Origin: Rudaea sp. 3F27F6
GTDB lineage: Bacteria > Pseudomonadota > Gammaproteobacteria > Xanthomonadales > Rhodanobacteraceae
Direction: 5' to 3'
NCBI RefSeq assembly: GCF_005503555.1
Contig: NZ_SCNG01000003.1
Location: forward strand, 372,001-436,000
DNA: 64,000 bases
Notes under the pieces: generated by a model
What the model saw: only the letters and a program-made list of their open reading frames with translations
Databases searched by the model: none
Told to the model about the DNA's origin: nothing
Made by a program: the position numbers and the translations under genes
Shown: one piece after another, positions 11,901-19,211 of the stretch
Numbering within the stretch: the stretch's first letter is position 1
How the letters are laid out: each line of letters starts with the position of its first letter

Positions 11901-13770
11901 ATCGGCCGCCGAAGGCATCGCACTCAACGGCACGCTCGCGTTCCGCGACGGCGCCAATGTGCTCACGGGCTGCGGTGCAGTGCCCGTCGCGAGCGGCTCG
12001 GCCCAGTGCACGAGCACTGGCCTGTCGGTCAGCGCGCACACGATCACCGCGACGTATACGCCTACCGACGCGAACACGGCCGGATCGAGCGCCACGACTG
12101 GCGTGACCGTCGGCAAGGCCGCGACGATCACGAGTCTGTCCGCACCGGCATCGATCACGCTTGGCAATCCGGTCGTCGTGACCGCCACGGTTGCCGTGGG
12201 CGAGCCCGGCGCGGGCACGCTGAGCGGCAGCATCGCGATCAGCGACGGCGATAGCGGCACGGGCGATCACTGCACGATCACCCTGCCGGCAACGAGTTGC
12301 CCGCTGACGCCGAGTTCGGCCGGCAGCAAGACGCTCACCGCGGTGTATTCCCCCGACACCGCGGCGAGCGTCAACTTCACCGGCAGCAGCGCCAAGCCGC
12401 TCGGTCTCATTGTCGGTGCGGCGTCGCCGGGCATGAACCTGGTCAGTTCGGTCAATCCGAGCACCTATGGCCAGAGCGTCACGTTCACGGCGACGGTGAC
12501 GCCGCCGGCGGGCGGCGTGATCCCGACCGGCAGCGTGGTCTTCAGCGACGGCGAGACCCTGCTCTGCGCCGCGGTCAACCTCGTTGCCGGTACGAGCAAC
12601 GCCACCGCGATCTGCACGACATCCACGCTCAGCGTCGGCACGCACGTGATCACGGCGCGCTATGCGGGCGATGCGAACAACCAGTCGTCGAGCGCGGTCG
12701 TGAGCCAGGTCGTCAACAAGGCCGATCAGACCTTGACCTTCCCGGTGCAGACGACGCCGAACCGGACACTCACGGCCAACGGCACGTTCGCGATCGCGCC
12801 GCTGGCGACGAGCACGACGCCGAATTCGGGCCAGCCGATTGTCTACGCCTCGAAGACTGCGCCGGTCTGCTCGGTCGCCGGCACGACGGTGACGATGCTC
12901 ACGGCGGGCACCTGCACGATCGCGGCCGACCAGGCGGGCGACGAGCACTACAACGCGGCGAATGAAGTTACGCAAAGCATCGTCATCGGCAGCGCGACGA
13001 GCGCGATCACGCTGACTGCGAGCACGACGACGGCGGCGGTCGATGCGGCCGTCACGCTCAACGTGACGGTCAGCGGACAGGCACCGACGGGCACGGTCAC
13101 GATCAACGACGGCGGCACGGTGTTGTGCAGCCAGGTGAACCTGATCACCTCAGGCAACACGGCGACGGCGAGCTGCACTACGAGCTTCGCGACGGCGGGC
13201 AGCCACGTGCTCACGGCAACGTACGCGGGCGATGCGAACAACGCGGCGCAAACCTCCGCCGCGTTGACGATCAGCGTCGGTCTCAAGTGTGCTGCGGTCG
13301 CGCTGACAGCGACGCCGGACCATATCGCCGTCGGCCAGAGCCTGAGCCTCGCGGCGACGGTCTCCGGTTGCCTGGCGCCGACGGTGACGGATGGTATACA
13401 TGGTGCAGCCACATCGGCTGCGCAGGCTGCCGCGCTGCCGGCCGCCGCCTCGGTGCCGACGGGTTCCGTGACCTTCTACGACGGCGCGTCCACTTTGAAC
13501 ACGGTGGCGATCGATGCCGGCGGCAATGCGACGCTGCCGCTGTCGACGCTGAGCGCGGGCACGCATACGTTGAAGGCCGTGTACGGCGGCGATCGCGCGT
13601 TCGCCCAGGCGCAGGCGCAGGTGACGGTCGTCGTCGATGCGCCGGTTTCGGCGCCGGTGCCGGCGCCTGCGCTCGGACGTTGGGCGCTATGGCTGTTCGC
13701 TGCGATGATCGGTTTGATCGGTGCATTTGCGCGTACGCGCCGCGCAGATCGGAACCGGGGCGACGCTTGA
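2992..13770 (+). CDS. Giant secreted YVTN-propeller / Ig-like repeat / pOMP-helix protein with IPTL-CTERM-like tail
   Basis: About 3,592 aa from the ATG at 2992. This start is chosen because a signal peptide follows (hydrophobic FLLAVLSLASIVG ending TPAFA at about residue 57). The frame stays open further upstream into the kinase gene, but that extension has no signal peptide. Visible order: YVTN beta-propeller repeats (about residues 59-360; VSVVDTATDTV, VAVVDTASNTL); three MBG/Ig-like units (366-623); a bacterial Ig-like stretch (630-848); a polymorphic-membrane-protein/beta-helix part with FSGNRAVGGGAL-type repeats (857-1256) ending CDIGAVE; an InlB-B-like segment (FSAWSGDCSG); Ig/MBG/YDG domains; three 414-residue super-repeats and a degenerate fourth; more Ig-like domains. 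The C-terminus is PALGRWALWLF plus hydrophobic stretch plus arginines, as in IPTL-CTERM sorting signals. Likely a surface or secreted adhesin/matrix protein; ligand unknown. Confidence 0.88.
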   Translation: MSITQSPFAARRVGAARTGLVLSRIAHGFASLRNRCIPFLLAVLSLASIVGTTPAFAALAYIPMTSNSKVSVVDTATDTVTATISPLCSSPFGVAVNPAGTRAYFGCQSSNNVAVVDTASNTLITTVSVSAAPVGVVVSPDGSLVYVVSGTGAGTLSVINTATNTVGSTMAIDANPWALTITPDGKRLYIAYQAGASGVAVIDTTSMSKIANVSVGITPNAVVMSPDGTRTYVAAWTSAQVAVINNATNTVTKTIATGPTSYKLAGIVVSPDGSKIYATSYQSKNVAVIDTTSLTVTSTIATGGSAYGIDITPDGKKLYVTNNDASGTVNVVDLSTATPTVSTITLGGAGYFSAVGRFIRPQVQAAQTITGLSASPPTPMFSAGGTFSVSATGGASGNPVTFTSLTTAVCTSGGANGATITMLGAGTCTIQANQAGNSQYSTASPVNLDVAIAKGTQFVTNFVATPPVYVYGGSYTLSATPGASGIPVTFASLTPSVCTVNAAALTVVTAGLCKLTADQAGNANYNAAQTLEYDITMAKADQTITNFAASPAAPVFVSGGTFSVSATRGASSGALVFASSTTSVCTVSATTVTMVAAGICSLTANQAGDANYNAAPTTTLSLNVQPPPPSVTGVNVPPNGLYGIGRTLDFTVQFSSPVTVAGAPRFVLIIPTLGGRYVNYVSGSGTQSLLFRYPFGGGVPNNTSGITLNSSSIDLNGGSLVDANNGAAAVLTLNNVPSLAGIVLDGTAPTVTSIALVGSPPATSRTISYTITFSEPVTGVAAGAFKVETVDGSATGQLGAVTGSGSSYTAVVNNIAGVGHLFLTLNSSGTGIADAAGNAISGGFRLADQFQANVQLLCYVNKAATGANDGTSWTDAYTDLQPAVRSAACAQVWAAKGVYKPGTATTDSFQPRAGQKIYGGFAGVEAALSDRTLSVIATNPTVMSGDIDGNDTTDANGVVLDAAQIAGSNSVNVVKMNNGGAAGYGPDTVIDGFIITAGDASATTGLGGGLRCDASLAQASCGFTLSNLVFSGNRAVGGGALSLTSSAGTANAIVSKVLFRGNRAVGLGGSGGAVSLSAPPAAGRVSPAFSNVVFSGNSSSNWGGAIDLNVNLGTVTPTFDNATFTGNTSAVRRGGALSSEAYGTGGVANATLRNSILWGDVLNAGDPEIVFASNGAVTLDHSIVQGGCPSGNATCTNMVAGDPKLGALGNYGGAVLSVLPGGGSAAIDAGTCQLPDDVRGVPRPQGAGCDIGAVESRLSVLTVSVSGGGSVSASAAPLPVSGGIAACTASCSATYNGEALSTVTLTATPNAQQSFSAWSGDCSGTNPVTTVAMTAARTCTATFTQNLTQTTLVLSSGTNPSNYGTSLSFTATVAAVAPATQTPTGNVSFYDGTTLLGTQALNGAGTATFTTSTLSADTHSITAQYTGDTNYAAAAQPPSGALSQVVIAITPTLTWGTPSAIVYGTPLSAAQLNATATYNGNPVAGTFIYTPLAGSVLPAGNAQTLAVTFNPIDTTNYTSAAASVQINVTRAPLTVTGTNAQNKPYDGTATATLGGGTLVGVIPADASNVSLTQTGTFAQANVGTGIAVTANDSIGGSAAGNYTLTQPTGLSANITALTLTYKATAATIAYGTTPSGLSGTLSGFISGESQATATTGTLSFTTTATASSAPGSYPIDGSGLTANHGNYSFAQDAGNATALTISAAATSTTLTSSPTSAVYGQSVTFTATISLPSGNSGTAVGKVEFVEGANPLPAGCATAVTVSGGVATCTTQALSVGSHHVVATFTPSDGNTGVSAASTDVTVSAAATTTTITNAQPWTVALGASTTVNVTVTATAPGSGTPTGTVTVSNGGSGSGDHCTITLPATSCTLTPSSAGTKTVTATYTPDSASSTNFTGSNASASLSVSATQPVVALTSSANPSVFGQSVTLTGTLTPATGGVTPSGSVHFFIDGTTEICSNTTLSAVGATNAVSATCAVPQADLSVGDHPLRFQYDGDANNVASSATLVNGSQQTIPQTVNVAQTTTTVTAPASIVLGNPVTIGVSVSANAPGAGIPPGSVTVSLGGQTCSAVLDTSGAGNCVLTPPAPAGSKTITASYAGSSNFAASSGTASLQVSAVATTTTLVAPATAVYGQSVTFTATVSLPSGNPGTPAGTVAFSENGNPLPSGCATAVTVSGGVATCTTQGLAVSATTHHVIATFTPSDSNTTGSSGSTNVTVSAAATTTTITNAQPWTVSLGASTTVNVTVAATAPGSGTPTGTVTVSTGGSGSGDHCTITLPATNCALIPSSAGTKTVTATYTPDSASSTNFTGSNASASLSVSATQPVAALTSSANPSVFGQSVTLTGTLTPAAGGVTPSGSVHFFIDGTTEICANAALSAIGASNAVSATCVIPQADLSVGDHAVRFQYEGDANNTSSTATLVNGSQQTIPQTVNVAQTTTTVSAPASIVLGNPVTIGVSVSANAPGAGVPSGEVTVNVQGQICSVTLDSTGAGSCTLTPSAPAGNKTITANYAGSTNFAASSGTASLQVGSAATTTTLAAPATAVFGQSVTFTATVSLPSGNPGTPAGTVAFSENGNPLPSGCATAVTLTGGVATCTTQGLAVSATAHHVIATFTPSDNNTTGSSGSTNVTVSAAATTTTITNAQPWAVALGASTTVNVTVAATAPGSGTPTGTVTVSNGGSGSGDHCTITLPATSCTLTPSSAGTKTVTATYTPDSASSTNFTGSNASASLGVNASQPGTTLISSVNPSVFGQGVTLTGTVTPVAGGVTPTGKVQFFIDGETEICADSTLSATGTANSVNATCTVPQADLSVGDHALRFQYEGDANNTPSTATLLDGTQQTIPQTVHVAQTTTTVTAPASIVLGNPVTIGVSVSANAPGAGIPSGEVAVNVQGQICSVVLDSTGAGNCTLAPQAPAGSKTITASYVGSTNFAASSGTANLLVGAAATTTTLTASSATTVYGQSVTFTATVSAAEGIALNGTLAFRDGANVLTGCGAVPVASGSAQCTSTGLSVSAHTITATYTPTDANTAGSSATTGVTVGKAATITSLSAPASITLGNPVVVTATVAVGEPGAGTLSGSIAISDGDSGTGDHCTITLPATSCPLTPSSAGSKTLTAVYSPDTAASVNFTGSSAKPLGLIVGAASPGMNLVSSVNPSTYGQSVTFTATVTPPAGGVIPTGSVVFSDGETLLCAAVNLVAGTSNATAICTTSTLSVGTHVITARYAGDANNQSSSAVVSQVVNKADQTLTFPVQTTPNRTLTANGTFAIAPLATSTTPNSGQPIVYASKTAPVCSVAGTTVTMLTAGTCTIAADQAGDEHYNAANEVTQSIVIGSATSAITLTASTTTAAVDAAVTLNVTVSGQAPTGTVTINDGGTVLCSQVNLITSGNTATASCTTSFATAGSHVLTATYAGDANNAAQTSAALTISVGLKCAAVALTATPDHIAVGQSLSLAATVSGCLAPTVTDGIHGAATSAAQAAALPAAASVPTGSVTFYDGASTLNTVAIDAGGNATLPLSTLSAGTHTLKAVYGGDRAFAQAQAQVTVVVDAPVSAPVPAPALGRWALWLFAAMIGLIGAFARTRRADRNRGDA
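8104..11826 (+). repeat. Three tandem copies of a 1.24-kb (414-codon) super-repeat inside the giant Ig-like gene
   Basis: Copies lie at 8104-9342 (1,239 bp), 9343-10584 (1,242 bp) and 10585-11826 (1,242 bp). Each begins at an ATTTTL-type motif followed by a YGQSVTF or FGQSVTF strand, and encodes four Ig-like (Big_3_5-type) modules in fixed order. Copies 2 and 3 are closest and differ mostly at single bases. A degenerate partial fourth copy runs to about 12720. Nearly identical DNA over more than 1 kb implies recent duplication or gene conversion, and the gene is likely to be length-variable. Misassembly of the copy number from short reads is possible. Confidence 0.9.
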
Positions 13771-13794
13771 GCGGGCACTGATCTTCGCAATCGA

Positions 13795-13826
13795 GCGGCG
13801 GCTTCGATCGACAGACAAGCCGCCGC
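13795..13826 (+). terminator. Candidate hairpin terminator after the giant protein gene
   Basis: A perfect 10-bp stem (GCGGCGGCTT / AAGCCGCCGC) encloses a 12-nt loop 24 bp beyond the stop codon. There is no clear T tract, so intrinsic termination is uncertain. Position favours a 3' end structure. Confidence 0.35.
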
Positions 13827-13924
13827 GCCAATCGCGATAAGACATGATCGTGCCGCAGCGCTTCTCGCGTGCGGCACCGATCCATGATCTTCGGCCCATT
13901 GCAACGCGGCGCGAGCCGGGCAAA

Positions 13925-16405
13925 ATGGCGCATATCCTTCGATGGGAGTGGGCCGTGGTGCGTAGCGGGCGAGTCGCGTGTGCGGTACTGGGGTTGCTGA
14001 TGATGACCGCCGCGGCTGCGGCGCCGGCGCCGCAGGCGAATAAAACTGCGACACCCGCGGATTTCGCCGGCGCAACGCAAGGCATGCCGCATGTCGCGGG
14101 TTTCTTCGACGTCTACCGCGACGAAGCGAAGGGCCGCGTGCTGCTCGGCGTGCATGCCTTCGAGCAGCCCTTCCTGCTCATGAGTTCGCTGCCGTGGGCG
14201 CTCGGCTCGAACGACGTCGGCCTCGATCGCGGCCAGAGCAGCGAATCGCATCTGGTCGAGTTCCGCCGCGTCGGCTCGCGCGTGCTGCTGGTCGAAGACA
14301 ACACCAAGTTCCGCGCCGTGTCGAACAATGCCGACGAGGCGCTCAGCGTGCGCCAGGCGTTTGCCGAGTCGGTGTTGTGGAGCGGCGAGATCCTTGCCGA
14401 GCGCAAGGGCGCGAATGGCGAGGTGCTCGTCGATGCGAGCCCGCTGCTGATCTCCGATCGCCACGGCATCGGCGAACGCTTGAACCAGACCAAGCAGGGC
14501 AAGTACGAAGTCGACGCCGGCCGCAGCGCGGTGTCGCTCGCCGATGCGAAGAGTTTTCCCGATAACACCGAACTCGAAGCGATGCTGACCTTCCGCGGGC
14601 CCGGCGAAGGCGCCTTCGTCAAGGACGTGGCGATGGACCCGCAGAGCGTCACCGTGCGCCAGCATCTGAGCTTCGTGCGCTTGCCGCCGGCGGGCTATGC
14701 GCCGCGCGCCTACCATCCGGCGTCGGGTGCGTTCAGCGTCGGTTGGTACGACTTCGCCCAGCCGCTCGCATCGAGCCTCGACCGCCGCGTGCAGCCGCGC
14801 TTCCGCCTCGATAAGACCGAGCCCGGCGCGGCGCTCAGCCCGGTGAAGAAGCCGATCGTGTTCTATCTCGACCGCGGCACGCCCGAGCCGGTGCGCTCGG
14901 CCCTGCTCGAAGGCGCGAACTGGTGGAAGAGCGCGTTCGAGAAGGCCGGTTTCAAGGACGCCTACCGCGTCGAGCTGCTGCCCGAAGGCGTCGATCCGAT
15001 GGACGCGCGCTACAGCCTGATCACTTGGGCGCATCGCTACACGCGCGGCTGGTCGTACGGCCAGCCGATCGTCGATCCGCGCACTGGCGAGATCATCCGC
15101 GGCAACGTCACTCTCGGTTCGCAGCGCGTGCGCCAGGACATTCTCATCGCCGAAAGCCTGCTCGCGCCATACGACAAGGCCAACGCTGCCGAACTCAAAG
15201 GTCAGGCCGAGCGCATGGCGCTCGCGCGCCTGCGCCAGCTCGCCGCGCACGAAGTCGGTCACGCACTCGGCTTCGCCCACAACTTCGCCGCGAGCCGGCT
15301 CGGCAACGGTTCGGTGATGGACTATCCGCATCCGCTGCTCAAGCTCGGCGCGGACGGTGCGATCTCGCTCGACGGCGCCTATGGCGTCGGCGTCGGGCCG
15401 TGGGACGACTTCATCGTCGCTCACGCCTACGGCCAGTTCGCGGGGGATGAAACGGCGGCGCTGGCGAAGCTGCGCGCCGATATCGCCAAGGCCGGCTTCC
15501 GCTACGTCAGCGACCAGGATGCGCGCAGCCCCGGCGACGCGGAGCCGGACGGTCTGCTCTGGGATTCTGGCGCGGACACCTTGAAAACATTCGAGGCGCT
15601 GATGGCCGTGCGGCGCAAGGCGCTGGCGAATTTCTCGATTGGCGTGTTGCCGCCCGAGCGTCAGGCCGGCGAAATCGAAGCGCGCCTCGTGCCGCTCTAT
15701 CTGTTGCATCGCTATCAAACCGAGGCCGTCGCGCGCCTGCTCGGCGGTGCCAGTTACTCCTATTCGGAAGCGGTCGATCGCCAGGCCGGTTCGCGCCCGG
15801 TGCCGGCCGATACGCAGCGCACTGCGCTCGCGCGTCTGATCGAAACGCTCGGCGCCGACAGTCTTGTGCTGCCGGCGAACGTGCTCGATCTGGTGACGCC
15901 TCCCGGCAACGACTATGCGCGCAGCCGCGAATACTTCGCGACCAAGAATGGGCCGCTGTTCGATCCGTTTGCCGCCGCTGAAGCCGCGGCCGCGCAGACG
16001 ACCATGTTCCTGTTCGCGCCCGAGCGCCTCAACCGCCTAGCCTGGCAGCACGCGCGCGACGGCGGCCAGCCCGGCGTCGGCGACGTGCTCGATGCGACGT
16101 TCCGCGGCACCTGGCAGCAGACTGCGCGCGACACGTCCGCGGCGGCCGTGCAGAACGCAGCGAACTGGGTCGTACTCGACGCGCTGCTGCGCGCGCTTGA
16201 CGACGGCAAGCTGCATGCGCAGGTCGAGGCCGAAGTGCGCGCATCGTTGCAGCAGTGGCAGTCGTGGCTGGCGAAGCAGAGCGGGGGCGATGCGGCCGGC
16301 GCGAGCCGCGCGTCGGCAGCGGAGACGATCCGCAAATATCTCGCCGATCCGAAGTCGGTCAAGCTGCGTCCGCTGCCGCCGATTCCGCCCGGCGCGCCGA
16401 TCTGA
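13925..16405 (+). CDS. Secreted zinc-dependent metalloprotease (DUF5117/DUF4953-type)
   Basis: 826 aa from the ATG at 13925. The zinc motif HExxHxxGxxH is visible as HEVGHALGFAH at about residue 443, followed by a downstream Met (VMDYPHP) that could form a metzincin-like Met-turn. The family consists of large bacterial secreted peptidases with an N-terminal DUF5117-type region and this C-terminal catalytic core; natural substrates are unknown. A signal peptide (CAVLGLLMMTAAAAAPAP) is present. The in-frame GTG at 13955 is a strong alternative start because GGGAG sits 6 bp before it; the ATG at 13844 would bury the signal peptide and is disfavoured. It is separated from the giant Ig-like gene by 154 bp with a hairpin, so it is probably a separate transcript. 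Confidence 0.88.
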   Translation: MAHILRWEWAVVRSGRVACAVLGLLMMTAAAAAPAPQANKTATPADFAGATQGMPHVAGFFDVYRDEAKGRVLLGVHAFEQPFLLMSSLPWALGSNDVGLDRGQSSESHLVEFRRVGSRVLLVEDNTKFRAVSNNADEALSVRQAFAESVLWSGEILAERKGANGEVLVDASPLLISDRHGIGERLNQTKQGKYEVDAGRSAVSLADAKSFPDNTELEAMLTFRGPGEGAFVKDVAMDPQSVTVRQHLSFVRLPPAGYAPRAYHPASGAFSVGWYDFAQPLASSLDRRVQPRFRLDKTEPGAALSPVKKPIVFYLDRGTPEPVRSALLEGANWWKSAFEKAGFKDAYRVELLPEGVDPMDARYSLITWAHRYTRGWSYGQPIVDPRTGEIIRGNVTLGSQRVRQDILIAESLLAPYDKANAAELKGQAERMALARLRQLAAHEVGHALGFAHNFAASRLGNGSVMDYPHPLLKLGADGAISLDGAYGVGVGPWDDFIVAHAYGQFAGDETAALAKLRADIAKAGFRYVSDQDARSPGDAEPDGLLWDSGADTLKTFEALMAVRRKALANFSIGVLPPERQAGEIEARLVPLYLLHRYQTEAVARLLGGASYSYSEAVDRQAGSRPVPADTQRTALARLIETLGADSLVLPANVLDLVTPPGNDYARSREYFATKNGPLFDPFAAAEAAAAQTTMFLFAPERLNRLAWQHARDGGQPGVGDVLDATFRGTWQQTARDTSAAAVQNAANWVVLDALLRALDDGKLHAQVEAEVRASLQQWQSWLAKQSGGDAAGASRASAAETIRKYLADPKSVKLRPLPPIPPGAPI

Positions 16406-16429
16406 GCGCGCCGCCACGGCGGTGCGCGC

Positions 16430-16894
16430 TCACACCGGCAGCGCGTGCGTCTGCTTGACGATCTCGCTCGGTAGATCGGTCTTGACGTTGCGGATGCCAT
16501 TCGCGCGCGTCAGATGCGTGGTCTGGAAGCGGCGATAGCCGTCGAGGTCGTCGACCACGACGCGCAGCAGCGCGTCGCTTTCCCCGAGCATGATGTAGCA
16601 CTCGACGACCTGCGGCAGTTGTTTCATCGCGGCGACGAAGTGCTCGATCGTCTCCGCGTCCTGCGCGGTCAACCAGACGCGCGTGAACAGGGTCATGCCG
16701 ATGCCGAGCTTGGCCGGGTCGAGCACGGCGACGTAGCGCTGGATCACGCCGGCCTCTTCGAGCAGGCGCATGCGGCGCAGGCACGGCGACGGCGATAAGC
16801 CGACCTCTTGCGCCAGTTCGGCGTTCTGCATGCGTCCGTCGCGCTGCAGGGCGCGCAGGATGCGCCGGTCGATCTCATCGAGCTTGATTGGCAT
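16430..16894 (-). CDS. Lrp/AsnC family transcriptional regulator
   Basis: 154 aa, the usual length of the family. An N-terminal helix-turn-helix (LDEIDRRILRALQRDGR then LAQEVGLSPSPCLRRMRLLE) is followed by the RAM/AsnC ligand-binding alpha-beta domain (about residues 65-150), with the VECYIMLGESDALLRV strand containing the conserved GxxD. Such regulators bind amino acids and control transport or catabolism genes. It is divergent from a LysE-family exporter 104 bp away, so it probably controls that gene in response to an amino acid. The shared intergenic region is AT-rich (GAAATTTTC-like stretches around 16950-16970), fitting Lrp-type binding. Which amino acid is sensed cannot be read from the sequence. 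Confidence 0.93.
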   Translation of the reverse strand: MPIKLDEIDRRILRALQRDGRMQNAELAQEVGLSPSPCLRRMRLLEEAGVIQRYVAVLDPAKLGIGMTLFTRVWLTAQDAETIEHFVAAMKQLPQVVECYIMLGESDALLRVVVDDLDGYRRFQTTHLTRANGIRNVKTDLPSEIVKQTHALPV

Positions 16895-16998
16895 CTGCAG
16901 CCTCGAATTTCCCGAATGTGGAAATCTACTGCCAATTTTTGCCGAATCGAGGAAATTTTCGCAACCCGATTCCGTGCCGCTGCGCGTACGCTGTGCGC

Positions 16999-17610
16999 AT
17001 GGATATCTCGACCGTTCTGCTGTTTTCGCTGACCGTTTTTCCGCTGATCTGCACGCCGGGGCCGGACATGTTGTTCATCGCCTCTCAAGCCATCGGCGGC
17101 AATGCGGGCGCGGGGCTGCGCGCAACCGCCGGCGTGTGTACCGGCTATTGCGTGCATTCGCTGCTCGTCGCGTTCGGGCTCGCCGCGCTGATCGTTGCTT
17201 CGCCGACCCTGTTCGCGGCGATCCGCTGGGTCGGCGTCGTCTATCTCGCTTATCTCGCCGGCCGTCTGATCCGTTCGGCCTTGCGGCCGGGCAATATGGT
17301 GATGCCGACGGGCGCCGCTGCGGCGTCGTTCCGGCGCGGCTTCCTGACCGCGGTGCTGAATCCGAAAGGCATGCTGATCTACTTTGCCCTGCTGCCGCAG
17401 TTCATGCACGCCGGAGGTTCCGTGGCGCAGCAGGCACTGGTGTTGTCGCTGACCTTCATCTCGCTCTGCGCGGCGTTCTATGCGGCGTTGAGCGGCGTCC
17501 TCGCCGCGGCCGGGCGCAGCGGCCGTTTCAACGACCGCTACCGGCGCTGGGTCGAAGGCGTGTCGGGCGGCCTGCTGCTGACCGCGGCGGCGAAGCTCGC
17601 GGTCGACTGA
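16999..17610 (+). CDS. LysE/RhtB family amino acid exporter
   Basis: 203 aa from the ATG at 16999, chosen because the protein then begins MDISTVLLFSLTVFPL and carries the family motif TPGPDMLF near residue 20. About six hydrophobic segments span the length, as in LysE/RhtB translocators that export basic or neutral amino acids and homoserine-lactone-like compounds through the inner membrane. The conserved LNPKGMLIYFALLPQF motif is in the middle. It is divergently paired with the Lrp/AsnC regulator at 16430-16894, a classical arrangement for amino-acid-induced export. The gene ends 16 bp before the convergent hslO. Confidence 0.92.
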   Translation: MDISTVLLFSLTVFPLICTPGPDMLFIASQAIGGNAGAGLRATAGVCTGYCVHSLLVAFGLAALIVASPTLFAAIRWVGVVYLAYLAGRLIRSALRPGNMVMPTGAAAASFRRGFLTAVLNPKGMLIYFALLPQFMHAGGSVAQQALVLSLTFISLCAAFYAALSGVLAAAGRSGRFNDRYRRWVEGVSGGLLLTAAAKLAVD

Positions 17611-17625
17611 GCTGCGGCGCCCGCG

Positions 17626-18519
17626 TCAGTGGCGCCGCGACGGCTCCGCTTCGGCCGGGGTGTCGGCGAACACCGCGGCGACGTCGGCCTCGTCGAACAC
17701 GTATTGGCGGTTGCAGAACTCGCAGGTCACCTGGATCGAGCCTTGTTCGGCGAGCACTGCCTGGTTCTCGGCACGGCCGAGCGAACGCAGCATGTCGCTG
17801 ACGCGCTGGTATGAGCAGGTGCAGCCGAACGCGAGCGGCTGCGCCGGCTGCAGGCGCACGCCTTCGTCGTGGAACAGGCGCAGCAGCACCTGCTCGGACG
17901 GCAGGCGCAGCAACTCGTCGGGCGTGAGCGTCGCGAGCAGATGTTCGGCGCGGTTCCAGCCGTCGGCGTCGCCGAGCGGAGCCCCGCCCGCGGTCGCGAC
18001 CTGCTGCAACATCAGGCCGCCGCAGCGGTCGTCGGCTGCGGCGAGTACGAGCCGCGTCGGCAACTGTTCGGAGCGCTCGAAGTAGCCCTCGAATGCGCGC
18101 GAGAGATCGCCGCTCTCGACCGGGACGAGGCCCTGATAGCGCGAATCGGTAATCGAATTTTCGATCGTGATCGCCAGGCGCGCCGTGGGCTCGAGCGTTA
18201 TCGCGGTTTTCGGTGGCTCGCCGTCCCAGCGCACGATGCCGCGCAACTGCCCGTCGTGCGTGCAGTCGGCGAAGAGCAGGCGCAACGCGCCGCTTTCACG
18301 CAGATGGATGGACAGGCGCCCCTCGAACTTGATCGGACTGGTGAACAGCGCGCTCGCCGCCACGGTGCGGCCGAGCAGGTCGGCGAGCGGGCCCGCGTAG
18401 TCGCCGTTCGCGCGGATACGCTGCCAGGTCTCGTCGAGACGCACGATGGCACCGCGCACGCCGGCGTGTTCGAGCTGGAAACGGTGGAGGAAATCGTTGG
18501 ATATCGTCATGACTCGCAT
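17626..18519 (-). CDS. hslO: Hsp33 redox-regulated chaperone
   Basis: 297 aa (E. coli Hsp33 is about 292). Starts MRVMTISNDFLHRFQLEH; the second Met (ATG at 18510) is an equally good start because the family usually begins near MTxxD. The C-terminal redox switch is intact: CxC in FGCTCSYQRV and CxxC in CEFCNRQYVF, the four cysteines that bind zinc in the reduced state and form disulfides on oxidation. It functions as a cytoplasmic holdase under oxidative stress. The C-terminus has a short variable tail. It is convergent with the LysE-type exporter and divergent from the DUF3228 gene. Confidence 0.96.
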   Translation of the reverse strand: MRVMTISNDFLHRFQLEHAGVRGAIVRLDETWQRIRANGDYAGPLADLLGRTVAASALFTSPIKFEGRLSIHLRESGALRLLFADCTHDGQLRGIVRWDGEPPKTAITLEPTARLAITIENSITDSRYQGLVPVESGDLSRAFEGYFERSEQLPTRLVLAAADDRCGGLMLQQVATAGGAPLGDADGWNRAEHLLATLTPDELLRLPSEQVLLRLFHDEGVRLQPAQPLAFGCTCSYQRVSDMLRSLGRAENQAVLAEQGSIQVTCEFCNRQYVFDEADVAAVFADTPAEAEPSRRH

Positions 18520-18593
18520 CGTCGAATCTGGTGAAATGCAGCCGCGGCACGTTGCCGCCGCGGGCGCCAGTGTATGCGGGCGCCGGGCGTACT

Positions 18594-19166
18594 ATGCAAG
18601 AGGAAATCCGTCTGATCGTACTCACCGACTTCGCCCGCGCGCGCCTTTTTCCGAAAGAGCGCCGCCGCAACACCATACAAGACTGCACGCCCGAGCAGTT
18701 CGAGCGCCGCCTCAACGACGAGGCGCCGCTGGCGGTGCTCGACGGCTATGCGCCGTTCTGCAAGCTGCACGTGCATCGCAACTGGACCTCGACGCGCTGC
18801 CTGACCGTGCCAATCAATGAGGCCAATCGGCATCTGCTGCGCTCGGCCTACGAAGCGCGCACGAAAGACGAGCTGCCCGTGCTCGTGCGCTGGTTCGAGG
18901 GCGTCGACGCGCCGGTCGCGAACTATCTCGTCGTCATCCTCTACAGCCGTGAGCAGATGGCGAAGGAAGGAACGCCGGTCGATGCCGACTGGGGCGTCGT
19001 CGGTTGCCTCTACACGGCCGAGCCCGCGGAAATTCCGATGGCGCCGATCACCATGATGCGCAACGCGCTCGGTGTCGAGGAAGGCGGCTCGGGCATACCG
19101 CTCGACCGCGAGGCGTACCGACGCAGCGTCGACTTCTGGGAAAACAACGCCAACTGGCGGCCATAA
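18594..19166 (+). CDS. DUF3228 family protein
   Basis: 190 aa from the ATG at 18594. The protein matches the pattern I associate with DUF3228: a start with LTDFARARLFPKERRRNTI, a central CKLHVHRNWTSTRCLTVPI and a well-conserved C-terminal half with ITMMRNALGVEEGGSGIPL. The family is found in bacteria and some plants and has no assigned function. No signal peptide or membrane segment is visible, so it is probably cytoplasmic. The neighbours (hslO divergent, 75 bp) give no strong functional clue. A REP-like inverted repeat follows 45 bp downstream. Confidence 0.85.
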   Translation: MQEEIRLIVLTDFARARLFPKERRRNTIQDCTPEQFERRLNDEAPLAVLDGYAPFCKLHVHRNWTSTRCLTVPINEANRHLLRSAYEARTKDELPVLVRWFEGVDAPVANYLVVILYSREQMAKEGTPVDADWGVVGCLYTAEPAEIPMAPITMMRNALGVEEGGSGIPLDREAYRRSVDFWENNANWRP

Positions 19167-19211
19167 CGTCTTCGGCGAACATGATTGATGCGGTACGAAT
19201 ATGTGTGGAAT

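Noticed and set aside
6823-12975. 2,050-codon open frame on the minus strand inside the giant Ig-like gene
   Set aside because: Arg/Ala-rich, no ribosome binding site or domain. It arises because the repeated Thr/Ser/Gly codons of the real gene, in high-GC codon usage, contain no reverse-complement stops.
13283-15718. 811-codon minus-strand frame opposite the metalloprotease
   Set aside because: Shadow of a high-GC coding strand; the plus strand has the HExxHxxGxxH motif and signal peptide.
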